A stretch of 6,631 bases of DNA. It comes from an uncultured Collinsella sp. (GTDB lineage: Bacteria > Actinomycetota > Coriobacteriia > Coriobacteriales > Coriobacteriaceae). The position numbers and the translations under genes were made by a program. Every line of letters starts with the position of its first letter. Within the stretch, counting starts at the first letter, position 1. Shown here one piece after another: positions 1 to 6,092 of the stretch. The DNA is taken from the NCBI GenBank assembly GCA_900752215.1, contig CAADUO010000022.1, forward strand, positions 1 to 6,631. Reading direction: 5' to 3'. Under the pieces are notes generated by a model. The model saw only the letters and a program-made list of their open reading frames with translations, ran no database searches and was not told the origin of the DNA.

Positions 1-883
1 CGAGTTCGTCATTTCCACTGAGCCCACCGACGGCGGCATCTATCGCGGCCACCGCGGCCGCATGGAGATCCGCGTCGACGTTCACGGCACCTCCTGCCAC
101 GGCTCCGCTCCCGACCGCGGTGACAACGCCATCTACAAGATGGCCGACATCATCGCCGACGTCCGCGCCCTCAACAACAACGGCTGCGACGAGTCGACCG
201 ACATAAAGGGCCTCGTCAAGATGCTCGACCCCAAGTACAACCCCGAGCACTTCGAGGACGCCCGCTTCCTGGGTCGCGGCACCTGCACCGTCAGCCAGAT
301 CTTCTACACCAGCCCCAGCCGCTGCGCCGTGGCTGACTCCTGCGCCATCTCCATCGACCGTCGCATGACCGCCGGTGAGACCTGGGAGTCCTGCCTGGAC
401 GAGATCCGCAACCTGCCGGCTGCCAAGAAGTACGGCGACGACGTGAAGGTCTCCATGTACATGTACGACCGTCCGTCCTGGACCGGCGAGGTCTACGAGA
501 CCGAGGCTTACTTCCCCACGTGGATCAACAAGGAGACCGCTCCGCACGTCAAGGCCCTCGTCGACGCCCACAAGGCCATGTTCGGTGACGAGCGTATCGG
601 CTGCGAGCCCAGCATGGACAAGCGCACCGGTCGCCCGCTGTGCGACAAGTGGACCTTCTCCACGAACTGCGTTTCCATCCAGGGCCGCTACGGCATCCCC
701 TGCGTGGGCTTTGGCCCGGGTGCCGAGTCTCAGGCTCACGCTCCCAACGAGGTCACCTACAAGGACGACCTGGTCACCGCTGCCGCCATGTACGTGGCTG
801 CCCTGAACCTCTACGATCCGAGCCAGGCCGATGGCGACGCCACCGTGTTCCGCGCCGGTCTGACCAACAACAAGATCGACTAG
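1..883 (+). CDS. ygeY: YgeY-type M20 family hydrolase, 5' end cut by window edge
   Basis: This is the C-terminal 293 residues of an M20/ArgE-DapE-type zinc amidohydrolase of the selenium-metabolism-linked YgeY family. The reading frame is open from base 2, so the ATG at 62 is internal (fragment residue 21) and not the start. Full YgeY proteins are about 400 residues, so roughly 100 are missing, including the N-terminal HxD metal ligands. Visible motifs are STEPT near fragment residues 5-9 (metal-ligand Glu), the dimerisation-domain segment CHGSAPDRGDNAI (His33), FYTSPSRCAVADSC, YDRPSWTG, DKWTFSTN, GIPCVGFGPG and the C-terminal HAPNE metal ligand (His246). These match the E. coli YgeY pattern closely as I recall it. 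It probably hydrolyses an amide or ureido intermediate of purine-derived catabolism in the cytosol; the substrate is not shown by sequence. Codon use is strongly biased, as in abundant proteins. The fragment has extra segments and a longer C-terminal tail than the E. coli protein. Confidence 0.92.
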   Translation, partial: EFVISTEPTDGGIYRGHRGRMEIRVDVHGTSCHGSAPDRGDNAIYKMADIIADVRALNNNGCDESTDIKGLVKMLDPKYNPEHFEDARFLGRGTCTVSQIFYTSPSRCAVADSCAISIDRRMTAGETWESCLDEIRNLPAAKKYGDDVKVSMYMYDRPSWTGEVYETEAYFPTWINKETAPHVKALVDAHKAMFGDERIGCEPSMDKRTGRPLCDKWTFSTNCVSIQGRYGIPCVGFGPGAESQAHAPNEVTYKDDLVTAAAMYVAALNLYDPSQADGDATVFRAGLTNNKID

Positions 884-905
884 TCCCATTCCTCGATTTT
901 GTTGA

Positions 906-930
906 GCCGGGGGCCGCTCGTGTCCCCGGC
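906..930 (+). terminator. GC-rich hairpin just after ygeY, possible weak terminator
   Basis: A perfect 7-bp stem (906-912 GCCGGGG with 924-930 CCCCGGC) around an 11-nt loop lies 22 bases past the ygeY stop. No T-tract follows, so it does not qualify as a standard intrinsic terminator. It could be a 3'-end stabilising structure, or attenuate readthrough into ygeW. The rest of the 884-1083 spacer shows no gene. It has a TTGACT -35-like hexamer at 939-944 without a convincing -10, and a bulged inverted repeat (1004-1013 with 1029-1039) ahead of ygeW. Confidence 0.3.
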
Positions 931-1068
931 GCCTCCTGTTGACTTGGGGCCCGCGGTCGTTATCTCCCATGCTTCCTCAACGGTAGCGGGTCCTCGTCAT
1001 AGCGCTCTGCATGTTCTAGCCACACGCGCATGCCGGAGCACGTCTACTCATTGCGATCTTTCATCTTT

Positions 1069-1076
1069 AGAAAGGA
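1069..1076 (+). promoter_or_regulatory. Ribosome binding site deciding the ygeW start
   Basis: AGAAAGGA sits 7 bases before the ATG at 1084. It selects that start over the in-frame ATG at 1030, which has no comparable site at the right distance and would add 18 residues not expected in the family. Confidence 0.8.
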
Positions 1077-1083
1077 CATTTCC

Positions 1084-2286
1084 ATGGACGTCAAGTTTAC
1101 CGAGCTCGTCGAGCAGCTGAACGGCCTCGATTTTAAGGGCATGTACGGCAGCGACTTCCTGCACACCTGGGACAAGACCACCGATGAGCTCAAGGCTCTC
1201 TACATCGTCGCCGACGCCCTGCGCGAGCTGCGTGAGAACAACGTTTCGTCCAAGATCTTCGACTCGGGCCTGGCCGTCTCCCTGTTCCGCGACAACTCCA
1301 CCCGTACGCGTTTCTCCTTCTCTAAGGCTGCCAACCTGCTCGGCCTTGAGCTGCAGGACCTGGACGAGAAGAAGTCCCAGATCGCTCACGGCGAGACCGT
1401 CCGCGAGACCGCTACCATGATCTCCTTCATGGCCGACGTCATCGGCATCCGCGATGACATGTACATCGGCAAGGGCGACGCCTACATGGCCGAGGTCTCC
1501 GAGTCCGTGCAGCAGGCCTACGAGGACGGCGTTCTGGATCACCGTCCCACGCTCATCTCCCTGCAGTCCGATTCCGACCACCCCACGCAGTCCTCTGCCG
1601 ACATGCTCTACCTCATCAACGAGTTTGGCGGTCTTGAGAACCTCAAGGGCAAGAAGGTTGCCGTCACCTGGGCCTACTCGCCCTCTTACGGCAAGCCGCT
1701 GTCCTGCCCGCAGTCGCTGATCAGCCTGCTGCCCCGCTTTGGCATGGACGTCACCCTGGCTCACCCCGAGGGCTACGACCTCATGCCCGAGGTTGTCGAG
1801 CGCGCCAAGGGCTACGCCGCCGAGTCCGGCACCACCTTTAAGCAGGTCAACACCATGGCCGAGGCCTTCGAGGGCGCCGACATCGTGATCCCCAAGAGCT
1901 GGGCTCCGTTTGCTGCCATGGAGAAGCGCACCAACCTGTACGCCGAGGGCGACGACGCCGGCATCGCAGCGCTCGAGAAGGAGCTGCTTGCCCAGAACGC
2001 CACCCATCAGGACTGGTGCTCCACGACCGAGCTCATGGAGAAGACTGCCAACGGCCAGGACACCATCTTTATGCACCCGCTGCCCGCCGACATCTCCGGT
2101 GTCTCCTGCGAGCACGGCGAGGTCAACGCCGACGTCTTCGACATGCACCGCGTGGGCATGTACAAGGAGGCCAGCTACAAGCCGTATGCCATCGCTGCCA
2201 TGATGTTCCTGCAGAAGGTTGCCGATCCCGCCGCTACCCTCAAGGCCCTCGACGAGCGCAACACCGCCCGTTGGCTCCAGGCCTAA
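1084..2286 (+). CDS. ygeW: YgeW knotted carbamoyltransferase
   Basis: A 400-residue member of the aspartate/ornithine carbamoyltransferase superfamily, in the YgeW branch (E. coli YgeW is about 396 residues). The carbamoyl-phosphate domain carries the STRTR motif at residues 72-76 within FRDNSTRTRFSF. DHPTQ is at 165-169 and HPLP at 331-334. The second domain contains the stretch from Trp196 (WAYSPSYGKP) that corresponds to the trefoil-knot region of knotted transcarbamylases. These enzymes move a carbamoyl group between carbamoyl phosphate and an amino acceptor; the acceptor for YgeW is not firmly established. In this cluster it may run in the phosphorolytic direction, making carbamoyl phosphate from a ureido compound (inference). 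The start at 1084 is chosen for its Shine-Dalgarno site; an in-frame ATG at 1030 is rejected. It lies 200 bp after ygeY and ends at a strong terminator. Codon use is the tight, high-expression type, like ygeY. Confidence 0.94.
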   Translation: MDVKFTELVEQLNGLDFKGMYGSDFLHTWDKTTDELKALYIVADALRELRENNVSSKIFDSGLAVSLFRDNSTRTRFSFSKAANLLGLELQDLDEKKSQIAHGETVRETATMISFMADVIGIRDDMYIGKGDAYMAEVSESVQQAYEDGVLDHRPTLISLQSDSDHPTQSSADMLYLINEFGGLENLKGKKVAVTWAYSPSYGKPLSCPQSLISLLPRFGMDVTLAHPEGYDLMPEVVERAKGYAAESGTTFKQVNTMAEAFEGADIVIPKSWAPFAAMEKRTNLYAEGDDAGIAALEKELLAQNATHQDWCSTTELMEKTANGQDTIFMHPLPADISGVSCEHGEVNADVFDMHRVGMYKEASYKPYAIAAMMFLQKVADPAATLKALDERNTARWLQA

Positions 2287-2309
2287 AGCCGGGCTGAGGT
2301 AAGCCATGT

Positions 2310-2349
2310 AAAGGGGGCGCTCTGCCAACCGGCGGGGTGCCCCTTTTTT
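2310..2349 (+). terminator. Strong intrinsic terminator after ygeW
   Basis: A long hairpin begins 23 bases after the ygeW stop. Positions 2310-2326 pair with 2331-2347 to give about 17 bp, including G-U wobbles, around an AACC tetraloop. The 3' arm runs into six consecutive T residues (2344-2349). The 5' arm opens with AAA, which can pair with part of the T run. This separates ygeW from the mocA-hyuA unit downstream. Confidence 0.9.
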
Positions 2350-2352
2350 GCA

Positions 2353-2396
2353 TCGCGGGCGTGCGGGATAAGCGCTTTCGATGTGGATGCCCGCGG
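2353..2396 (+). promoter_or_regulatory. Inverted repeat in mocA upstream region
   Basis: CGCGGGC at 2354-2360 pairs with GCCCGCG at 2389-2395, extendable by wobble pairs at both ends. The enclosed loop holds a perfect 8-bp palindrome, AAGCGCTT, at 2370-2377. It lies between the ygeW terminator and the mocA start, where the mocA-hyuA promoter should be. It may be an operator or a leader RNA structure. No convincing -10/-35 pair was found; TACGAT at 2410-2415 is the nearest -10-like hexamer. In high-GC DNA such repeats also arise by chance. Confidence 0.25.
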
Positions 2397-2422
2397 CGCG
2401 AGTTATGGGTACGATGGTTTCA

Positions 2423-2430
2423 GGGGAGGT
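2423..2430 (+). promoter_or_regulatory. Ribosome binding site deciding the mocA start
   Basis: GGGGAGGT lies 6 bases before the ATG at 2437. It places the start there and not at the in-frame ATG at 2383, which falls inside the inverted-repeat region and would add 18 residues ahead of the nucleotide-binding N terminus. Confidence 0.8.
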
Positions 2431-2436
2431 ATCACC

Positions 2437-3051
2437 ATGAAACTTGGATGCGTCATTATGGCTTCGGGCGAGGGCAAGCGGTTTGGCTCTAACAAGATGC
2501 TTGCCGATATCTATGGCGAGCCGCTGATTGCCCGGACCATCGATTCGGTTCCCCGGTGCTTTGACGTCGTGGTTTCGACGCGTTGGCCCGAGGTCGCCCA
2601 GATTTGCGAGGACAAGCATTGCCCGTGCGTGCTGCACGATGGCGAGCTGCGCAGCGAAAGCGTCCGTGCGGGCCTTTCGTGGGGAGTCGAACGCAACTGG
2701 AAAGGTTGCCTCTTTTTGCCGGGCGACCAGCCGCTCGTGAGTTCGGATTCTTTTGAGGCTATGGTTCGTGCATTTGACGAGTGTGGCCGCAAGCATCCGG
2801 TGCGTCTTGCGTGCAACGGTGAGCCTTCGAGCCCGGTGCTCTTTCCGGCGGAACTGTTCGATGCACTTATGTGTCTTGAGGGCAAGGACGGCGGCGGTTC
2901 GATCCTCAAGGACCGTACCGACGTGGTGCTGGTCGAGGCGCGTGCCTACGAGCTGTGGGACGTCGATACCGCCAAGGGACAGCAACGCATAACGGAGCAT
3001 ATCGCCGCCTGCTCGTATTTTGATCGCGTGGCCAACTGCATCAATCAATAA
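2437..3051 (+). CDS. mocA: MocA-like molybdenum cofactor cytidylyltransferase
   Basis: A 204-residue MobA-like NTP transferase, best matched to the MocA/YgfJ group. That group transfers CMP from CTP to molybdopterin to make the dinucleotide cofactor used by xanthine-dehydrogenase-family hydroxylases. The N-terminal nucleotide-binding motif is MASGEGKRFGSNKML at residues 8-22, with the core Gly, Arg, Gly and Lys of the family. An SES segment at 72-74 falls where the family has its small serine-rich loop. PGDQPLVS at 95-102 carries the metal-binding Asp, GEPSSPVLFP is at 128-137, and the C-terminal DVDT is at 175-178. The enzyme is cytosolic. It forms a unit with hyuA, whose Shine-Dalgarno overlaps the mocA stop codon. 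Base specificity (CTP versus GTP) is inferred from context and not from a diagnostic residue; a MobA-like role is less likely. Codons are more mixed than in ygeW, suggesting lower expression. Confidence 0.85.
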   Translation: MKLGCVIMASGEGKRFGSNKMLADIYGEPLIARTIDSVPRCFDVVVSTRWPEVAQICEDKHCPCVLHDGELRSESVRAGLSWGVERNWKGCLFLPGDQPLVSSDSFEAMVRAFDECGRKHPVRLACNGEPSSPVLFPAELFDALMCLEGKDGGGSILKDRTDVVLVEARAYELWDVDTAKGQQRITEHIAACSYFDRVANCINQ

Positions 3052-3055
3052 GGAG
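3050..3055 (+). promoter_or_regulatory. Ribosome binding site of hyuA overlapping mocA stop
   Basis: AAGGAG begins in the last two bases of the mocA TAA stop and lies 5 bases before the hyuA ATG. This arrangement indicates co-transcription and probable translational coupling of the two genes. Confidence 0.8.
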
Positions 3056-3060
3056 CAATT

Positions 3061-4428
3061 ATGATCATCATCAAAAACGGCGCGCTCGTGACGCCCCAGG
3101 GGCTTCGCCGCGCCGATCTTGCCATGGAGGGCGATAAGATTGTGCGGATTGCCGCGGCAATCGAGCCGGGCGAGGGCGATACCGTCCAGGACGCCACCGA
3201 CTGTTGGGTGTTCCCCGGCTTTATCGACGGCCACACGCACATGCAGTGCTGGACCGGCATGGATTGGACAGCCGATAGCTTTGAGACCGGCACACGCGCG
3301 GCTGCCTGCGGCGGCACGACGACCATTGTGGACTACGCGACGGCCGATCGCGGCGTGACCATGCCCGATGCCTTGGTCGAGTGGCATCATCGCGCCGACG
3401 GCACCTGCACGGCCAACTACGCCTTCCATATGGCACTCGCCGAGTGGAACGAGCGCAACCGCGCCGATCTTTCGGCCATGCGCGAGGCGGGCGTGTCGTC
3501 GTTTAAGACCTACTTTGCCTATGACCACCTGCGCCTGGACGACGCCGAGACGCTCGAGGTGCTCGAGGAGCTCAAGCGTATTGGCGGTATCCTGTGCGTG
3601 CATTGCGAAAACGGCACGCTCGTGAACGAGCTGCAGAAGCGCGTGTACGAGCAGGGTATCCACGGGCCTGAGGGCCATGCGCTCAGCCGTCCGGACGTGT
3701 GTGAGGCCGAGGCCGTGAGCCGCCTGCTGTATCTGGCTCACTTGGCTGGGGACGCTCCGGTCAACGTGGTGCACCTTTCGACCAAGCTGGGGCTCGAGGC
3801 CATTCGCGCTGCCAAGGCGCGCGGGCAGAAGAACATTTATGTCGAAACCTGCCCTCAGTATCTGATGCTCGACGATACTTGCTACCTGGAGCAGGGCGAG
3901 GACGGCTTTGCGGGCGCCAAGTATGTGATGAGCCCGCCGCTGCGTCATGCCGGCGACCGTGCGGCCTTGCGCGAGGCACTTGTGGCCGGCGAGATCGATA
4001 CGATTGCGACCGATCATTGCAGCTTTAACCTGCACGGGCAAAAGGACCGCGGACGCGATGATTTCCGCGCGATTCCCAACGGCGGGCCCGGCGTGGAGCA
4101 TCGTCCCGTCGCGATTGCCACGAACTTTGAGGGCCAGCTGGGACCCGAGGATCTGTGCCGCTTGATGAGCGAGAACCCGGCGCGCGTCTTTGGCATGTAT
4201 CCGCGCAAGGGCTGTCTTGCCGAGGGCGCCGATGCCGACGTGTGCGTGTGGGATCCCAGGGTGCGCTGGACCATTAGCGCGGCTACGCAGCATCAGGCCG
4301 TGGACTACACGCCGCTCGAGGGTTTTGAGGCGCATGGTCGTGCCAAGGCCGTGTTTGTGAACGGCGTGCTGGCGGCGCGCAACGGCGAGCCCACCGGAGC
4401 CCAGCCCGGTCGCTACGTGCACCGCTAA
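3061..4428 (+). CDS. hyuA: HyuA-type dihydropyrimidinase/D-hydantoinase
   Basis: A 455-residue cyclic amidohydrolase of the dihydropyrimidinase/hydantoinase family, close in length to E. coli HyuA/YgeZ (about 460). It hydrolyses cyclic amide bonds in five- or six-membered ureide rings to give N-carbamoyl amino acids. The binuclear metal site is complete: GHTH (His58, His60), the lysine expected to be carboxylated in SFKTYFAY (Lys149), VHCEN (His181), VHLS (His238) and ATDHC (Asp318). Tyr154, five residues after the lysine, fits the catalytic tyrosine of the family. NGGPGVEHR at 340-348 is the usual substrate-binding segment. The enzyme is cytosolic, with no signal peptide. It is nine bases downstream of mocA and converges with yqeC. 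The physiological ring substrate is unknown; a purine-derived ureide or hydantoin is plausible from context. Allantoinase or plain dihydropyrimidinase are alternatives, but the selenium/molybdenum neighbourhood favours the HyuA group. Confidence 0.92.
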   Translation: MIIIKNGALVTPQGLRRADLAMEGDKIVRIAAAIEPGEGDTVQDATDCWVFPGFIDGHTHMQCWTGMDWTADSFETGTRAAACGGTTTIVDYATADRGVTMPDALVEWHHRADGTCTANYAFHMALAEWNERNRADLSAMREAGVSSFKTYFAYDHLRLDDAETLEVLEELKRIGGILCVHCENGTLVNELQKRVYEQGIHGPEGHALSRPDVCEAEAVSRLLYLAHLAGDAPVNVVHLSTKLGLEAIRAAKARGQKNIYVETCPQYLMLDDTCYLEQGEDGFAGAKYVMSPPLRHAGDRAALREALVAGEIDTIATDHCSFNLHGQKDRGRDDFRAIPNGGPGVEHRPVAIATNFEGQLGPEDLCRLMSENPARVFGMYPRKGCLAEGADADVCVWDPRVRWTISAATQHQAVDYTPLEGFEAHGRAKAVFVNGVLAARNGEPTGAQPGRYVHR

Positions 4429-4448
4429 CAGGGACGACGCCAAATTAG

Positions 4449-5186
4449 CTACCCCTGGAGGCTGGTGGCGACGATGGGGCGGCCGAGGGCTGCCTCGAAG
4501 CGGTCGGCCATCGTGGGGTCGCTGAGTGCGTCGACTTGGTTGAGCATAACGCGTGCGGCGCTGAGTTTCAGCGCCTGCATCTCGGCATTGAGCACCCGGG
4601 CGACGCGCTCGGGCGTGGCGATGTCGGTGAGCTCGCAGCCGCAACGCTCGCAAAAGAGCTCGGGGCGGTGGACGGCTTCGTTGATGGGCTTGCCGAGCCC
4701 CGAGGCGCCGACGAGCCAGATGACGTTGGCCGTGCCGGCGGGAACGACCGGCTCCCACGGGGCGTGCGCTTTGAGCGGGAGCCGCTTGCTGCCGTCCGCC
4801 TCGGCCAGGACGTAGTCAAAGCGCTGCGCCAGCTGGTCGAGCGGCTCGGCAGGGGAGGAGAACTTGCCCGTCTCCGGGTCCAAGACACCTGCCTGGCAGA
4901 TGCTTCCCCGCACAAGCCCCGCGCAGGCCTCGCAGGTGCAACCGGGGACATGCGAGGCGCCCGGCTTCCAAGGTGCGGCGTCCAGGCGACGGCTCGACCC
5001 GTCCCATGGCACGCCGGCGACGGGGAACATGCGCGTGGTGGTACAGAGGAGCACGCGGCCGCCAGCGCGCATAAGCTCAAGGCCGAGCGTCTTTAGCAAG
5101 GTCGACTTGCCACCGCTGCCGACAATCGCGGTAATGTCCGGCTTGATTCTGAGCGCCGAGGCAAGATTGCCGCTAACCGTTTCCAT
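4449..5186 (-). CDS. yqeC: YqeC family selenium cofactor biosynthesis protein
   Basis: A 245-residue P-loop protein of the YqeC family, tied by co-occurrence to selenium-dependent molybdenum hydroxylases; its exact reaction is unknown. The Walker-A-like loop is GSGGKST at residues 23-29, followed by CTTTRMF at 48-54, LAEADGSKRLPLKAH at 127-141 and VHRPELF at 172-178, all family hallmarks. An unusual feature is a pair of mirror-image cysteine motifs, CxCxxC (Cys83, 85, 88) and CxxCxC (Cys179, 182, 184), which could bind zinc, an Fe-S cluster or a selenium/sulfur species. The ATG complementary to 5184-5186 is the first in frame and places the P-loop at the usual distance. Its Shine-Dalgarno (GGCGGTGA, complement of 5191-5198) is modest. 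The gene is divergent from yqeB and converges on hyuA with 20 bp between the stops. No terminator is evident. Confidence 0.9.
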   Translation of the reverse strand: METVSGNLASALRIKPDITAIVGSGGKSTLLKTLGLELMRAGGRVLLCTTTRMFPVAGVPWDGSSRRLDAAPWKPGASHVPGCTCEACAGLVRGSICQAGVLDPETGKFSSPAEPLDQLAQRFDYVLAEADGSKRLPLKAHAPWEPVVPAGTANVIWLVGASGLGKPINEAVHRPELFCERCGCELTDIATPERVARVLNAEMQALKLSAARVMLNQVDALSDPTMADRFEAALGRPIVATSLQG

Positions 5187-5288
5187 CTGTTCACCGCCGT
5201 ATAATACTGTGATAATAAATAATCATCAGAGTAGCGGTCGAGCCGCTTTTGCTCTGCTCAAACCGTAGCACAGGGAGGTGCCCCGGGA
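5187..5288. promoter_or_regulatory. Divergent yqeC/yqeB control region
   Basis: This 102-bp spacer must hold promoters for both directions. Bases 5199-5228 are strikingly AT-rich for this window. On the plus strand TATAAT at 5200-5205 and GATAAT at 5211-5216 are -10 candidates for yqeB, but their -35 partners are weak. On the minus strand TATTAT (complement of 5212-5217) with TCGACC (complement of 5236-5241), 18 bp apart, could serve yqeC. Two symmetric elements may be operators: a partial palindrome TGAT-N8-ATCA at 5210-5225, and an inverted repeat AGCGG-TCGAG-CCGCT at 5233-5247 followed by TTTT. The yqeB Shine-Dalgarno AGGGAGGTG is at 5272-5280. Promoter function is certain by layout; the exact hexamers are guesses. 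Confidence 0.55.
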
Positions 5289-6083
5289 ATGCTCGTTTAT
5301 GTTCGCGGCGCCGGCGATATCGCCACGGGTGTCGCTGCCCGTTTGGTGCGCGCCGGCGTGTCGGTTGTCATGGCCGATATCGCGGTTCCCACGTGCATCC
5401 GTCGCACAATCAGTTTTTGCGAGGCCATTCGCCTGGGCGAGGTCGAGGTCGAAGGCATTCGCGCTCGCTTGGCACAGACGCCGGCTGAGGCGCTCGAGAT
5501 TACCCAAGCGGGGGATGTTGCCGTCGTGGTGGACCCTCAGGCCAAGATGCTCGATGAGTTTAAACCCGCGGCTGTGGTCGACGCGATTCTGGCCAAGCGC
5601 AACCTGGGTACCACGCGTGACATGGCGCCTGCCGTTATCGCCGTGGGGCCGGGCTTTACCGCGCCGGTTGACTGCGACGCTGTGGTCGAGACCATGCGCG
5701 GGCATTTTCTCGGCCGTGTCATTACCCAAGGTTCGCCCCAGCCCAACACGGGCGTGCCGGGCATTATCGCCGGCTATGGCAGGGAGCGCGTTATCCACAG
5801 CCCCGCCGCCGGCGCGTTTCGGTCCGACCGCGCGATCGGCGACATCGTGAGTGCCGGTGATGTGATCGGGTATGCGGGCGATACTCCCATGGCCACACAG
5901 ATTGACGGCTGCTTGCGCGGCCTTTTGGCCGACGGCGTTCAGGTGACCGAGGGCTTTAAGTGCGCCGACGTCGACCCGCGCGGCGATGCCAGCTATATCA
6001 ACTATATTTCGGACAAGGCGACGTCGGTCGGCGGCGGCGTACTCGAGGCGCTCGCCATGCTCACTGGTGTATTCCAGGGATAG
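5289..6083 (+). CDS. yqeB: YqeB/EF2563 family selenium-dependent molybdenum hydroxylase system protein
   Basis: A 264-residue protein of the YqeB/EF2563 family, which occurs with selenium-dependent molybdenum hydroxylases and is thought to help mature them; no reaction is established. The N terminus is Rossmann-like with GAGDIATG at residues 7-14. Further conserved segments are PTCIRRTISFCEAI (34-47), VVVDPQAK (79-86), KRNLGT (103-108), VGPGFTAPVDCD (119-130) and ETMRGHFLG (134-142). The C-terminal part (IGDIVSAGDVIGYAGDTP at 183-200, then IDGCLRGLLADG) resembles a barrel-sandwich fold of the biotinyl/lipoyl type, and it ends with KCADVDPRGD near 224-233. The Shine-Dalgarno at 5272-5280 supports the ATG at 5289. 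The next gene starts nine bases after the stop. It is single-domain at about 260 residues, whereas enterobacterial YqeB proteins are, as I recall, about twice as long. Confidence 0.9.
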   Translation: MLVYVRGAGDIATGVAARLVRAGVSVVMADIAVPTCIRRTISFCEAIRLGEVEVEGIRARLAQTPAEALEITQAGDVAVVVDPQAKMLDEFKPAAVVDAILAKRNLGTTRDMAPAVIAVGPGFTAPVDCDAVVETMRGHFLGRVITQGSPQPNTGVPGIIAGYGRERVIHSPAAGAFRSDRAIGDIVSAGDVIGYAGDTPMATQIDGCLRGLLADGVQVTEGFKCADVDPRGDASYINYISDKATSVGGGVLEALAMLTGVFQG

Positions 6084-6092
6084 GAAATTGCA

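Noticed and set aside
62..883. ATG at 62 as the start of ygeY
   Set aside because: The frame is open to base 2 and the upstream codons encode conserved family sequence (STEPT, then IYRGHRGR), so the ATG is internal.
939..966. TTGACT with TATCTC 16 bp later as a ygeW promoter
   Set aside because: The -10 matches consensus at only three positions, so the pair is too weak to report as a promoter.
1030..1083. Upstream in-frame ATG for ygeW
   Set aside because: No Shine-Dalgarno at the right distance, and the added 18 residues do not fit the family; the ATG at 1084 has a good site.
2350..2436. Molybdenum-cofactor riboswitch upstream of mocA
   Set aside because: The spacer is under 90 bases after the terminator and lacks the multi-stem arrangement expected of that riboswitch class.
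1048..4758. A 1236-codon open frame on the minus strand, antisense to ygeW, mocA and hyuA
   Set aside because: Its translation is rich in Arg, His, Ala and Gly with no recognisable domain, and it runs through three well-supported genes plus a terminator. Long antisense frames are expected from GC-rich third positions.
4536..5096. 186-codon plus-strand frame opposite yqeC
   Set aside because: Shadow of yqeC, which has a P-loop and several family motifs; no separate support for the plus-strand frame.
5210..5225. FNR-type operator in the yqeC/yqeB spacer
   Set aside because: FNR sites have TTGAT and ATCAA separated by four bases; here the half-sites are shorter and eight bases apart.
5226..5798. 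190-codon minus-strand frame over the 5' part of yqeB, and a similar plus-strand frame at 5278-5850
   Set aside because: Both overlap yqeB, whose protein shows consistent family motifs throughout; neither translation has recognisable domains.
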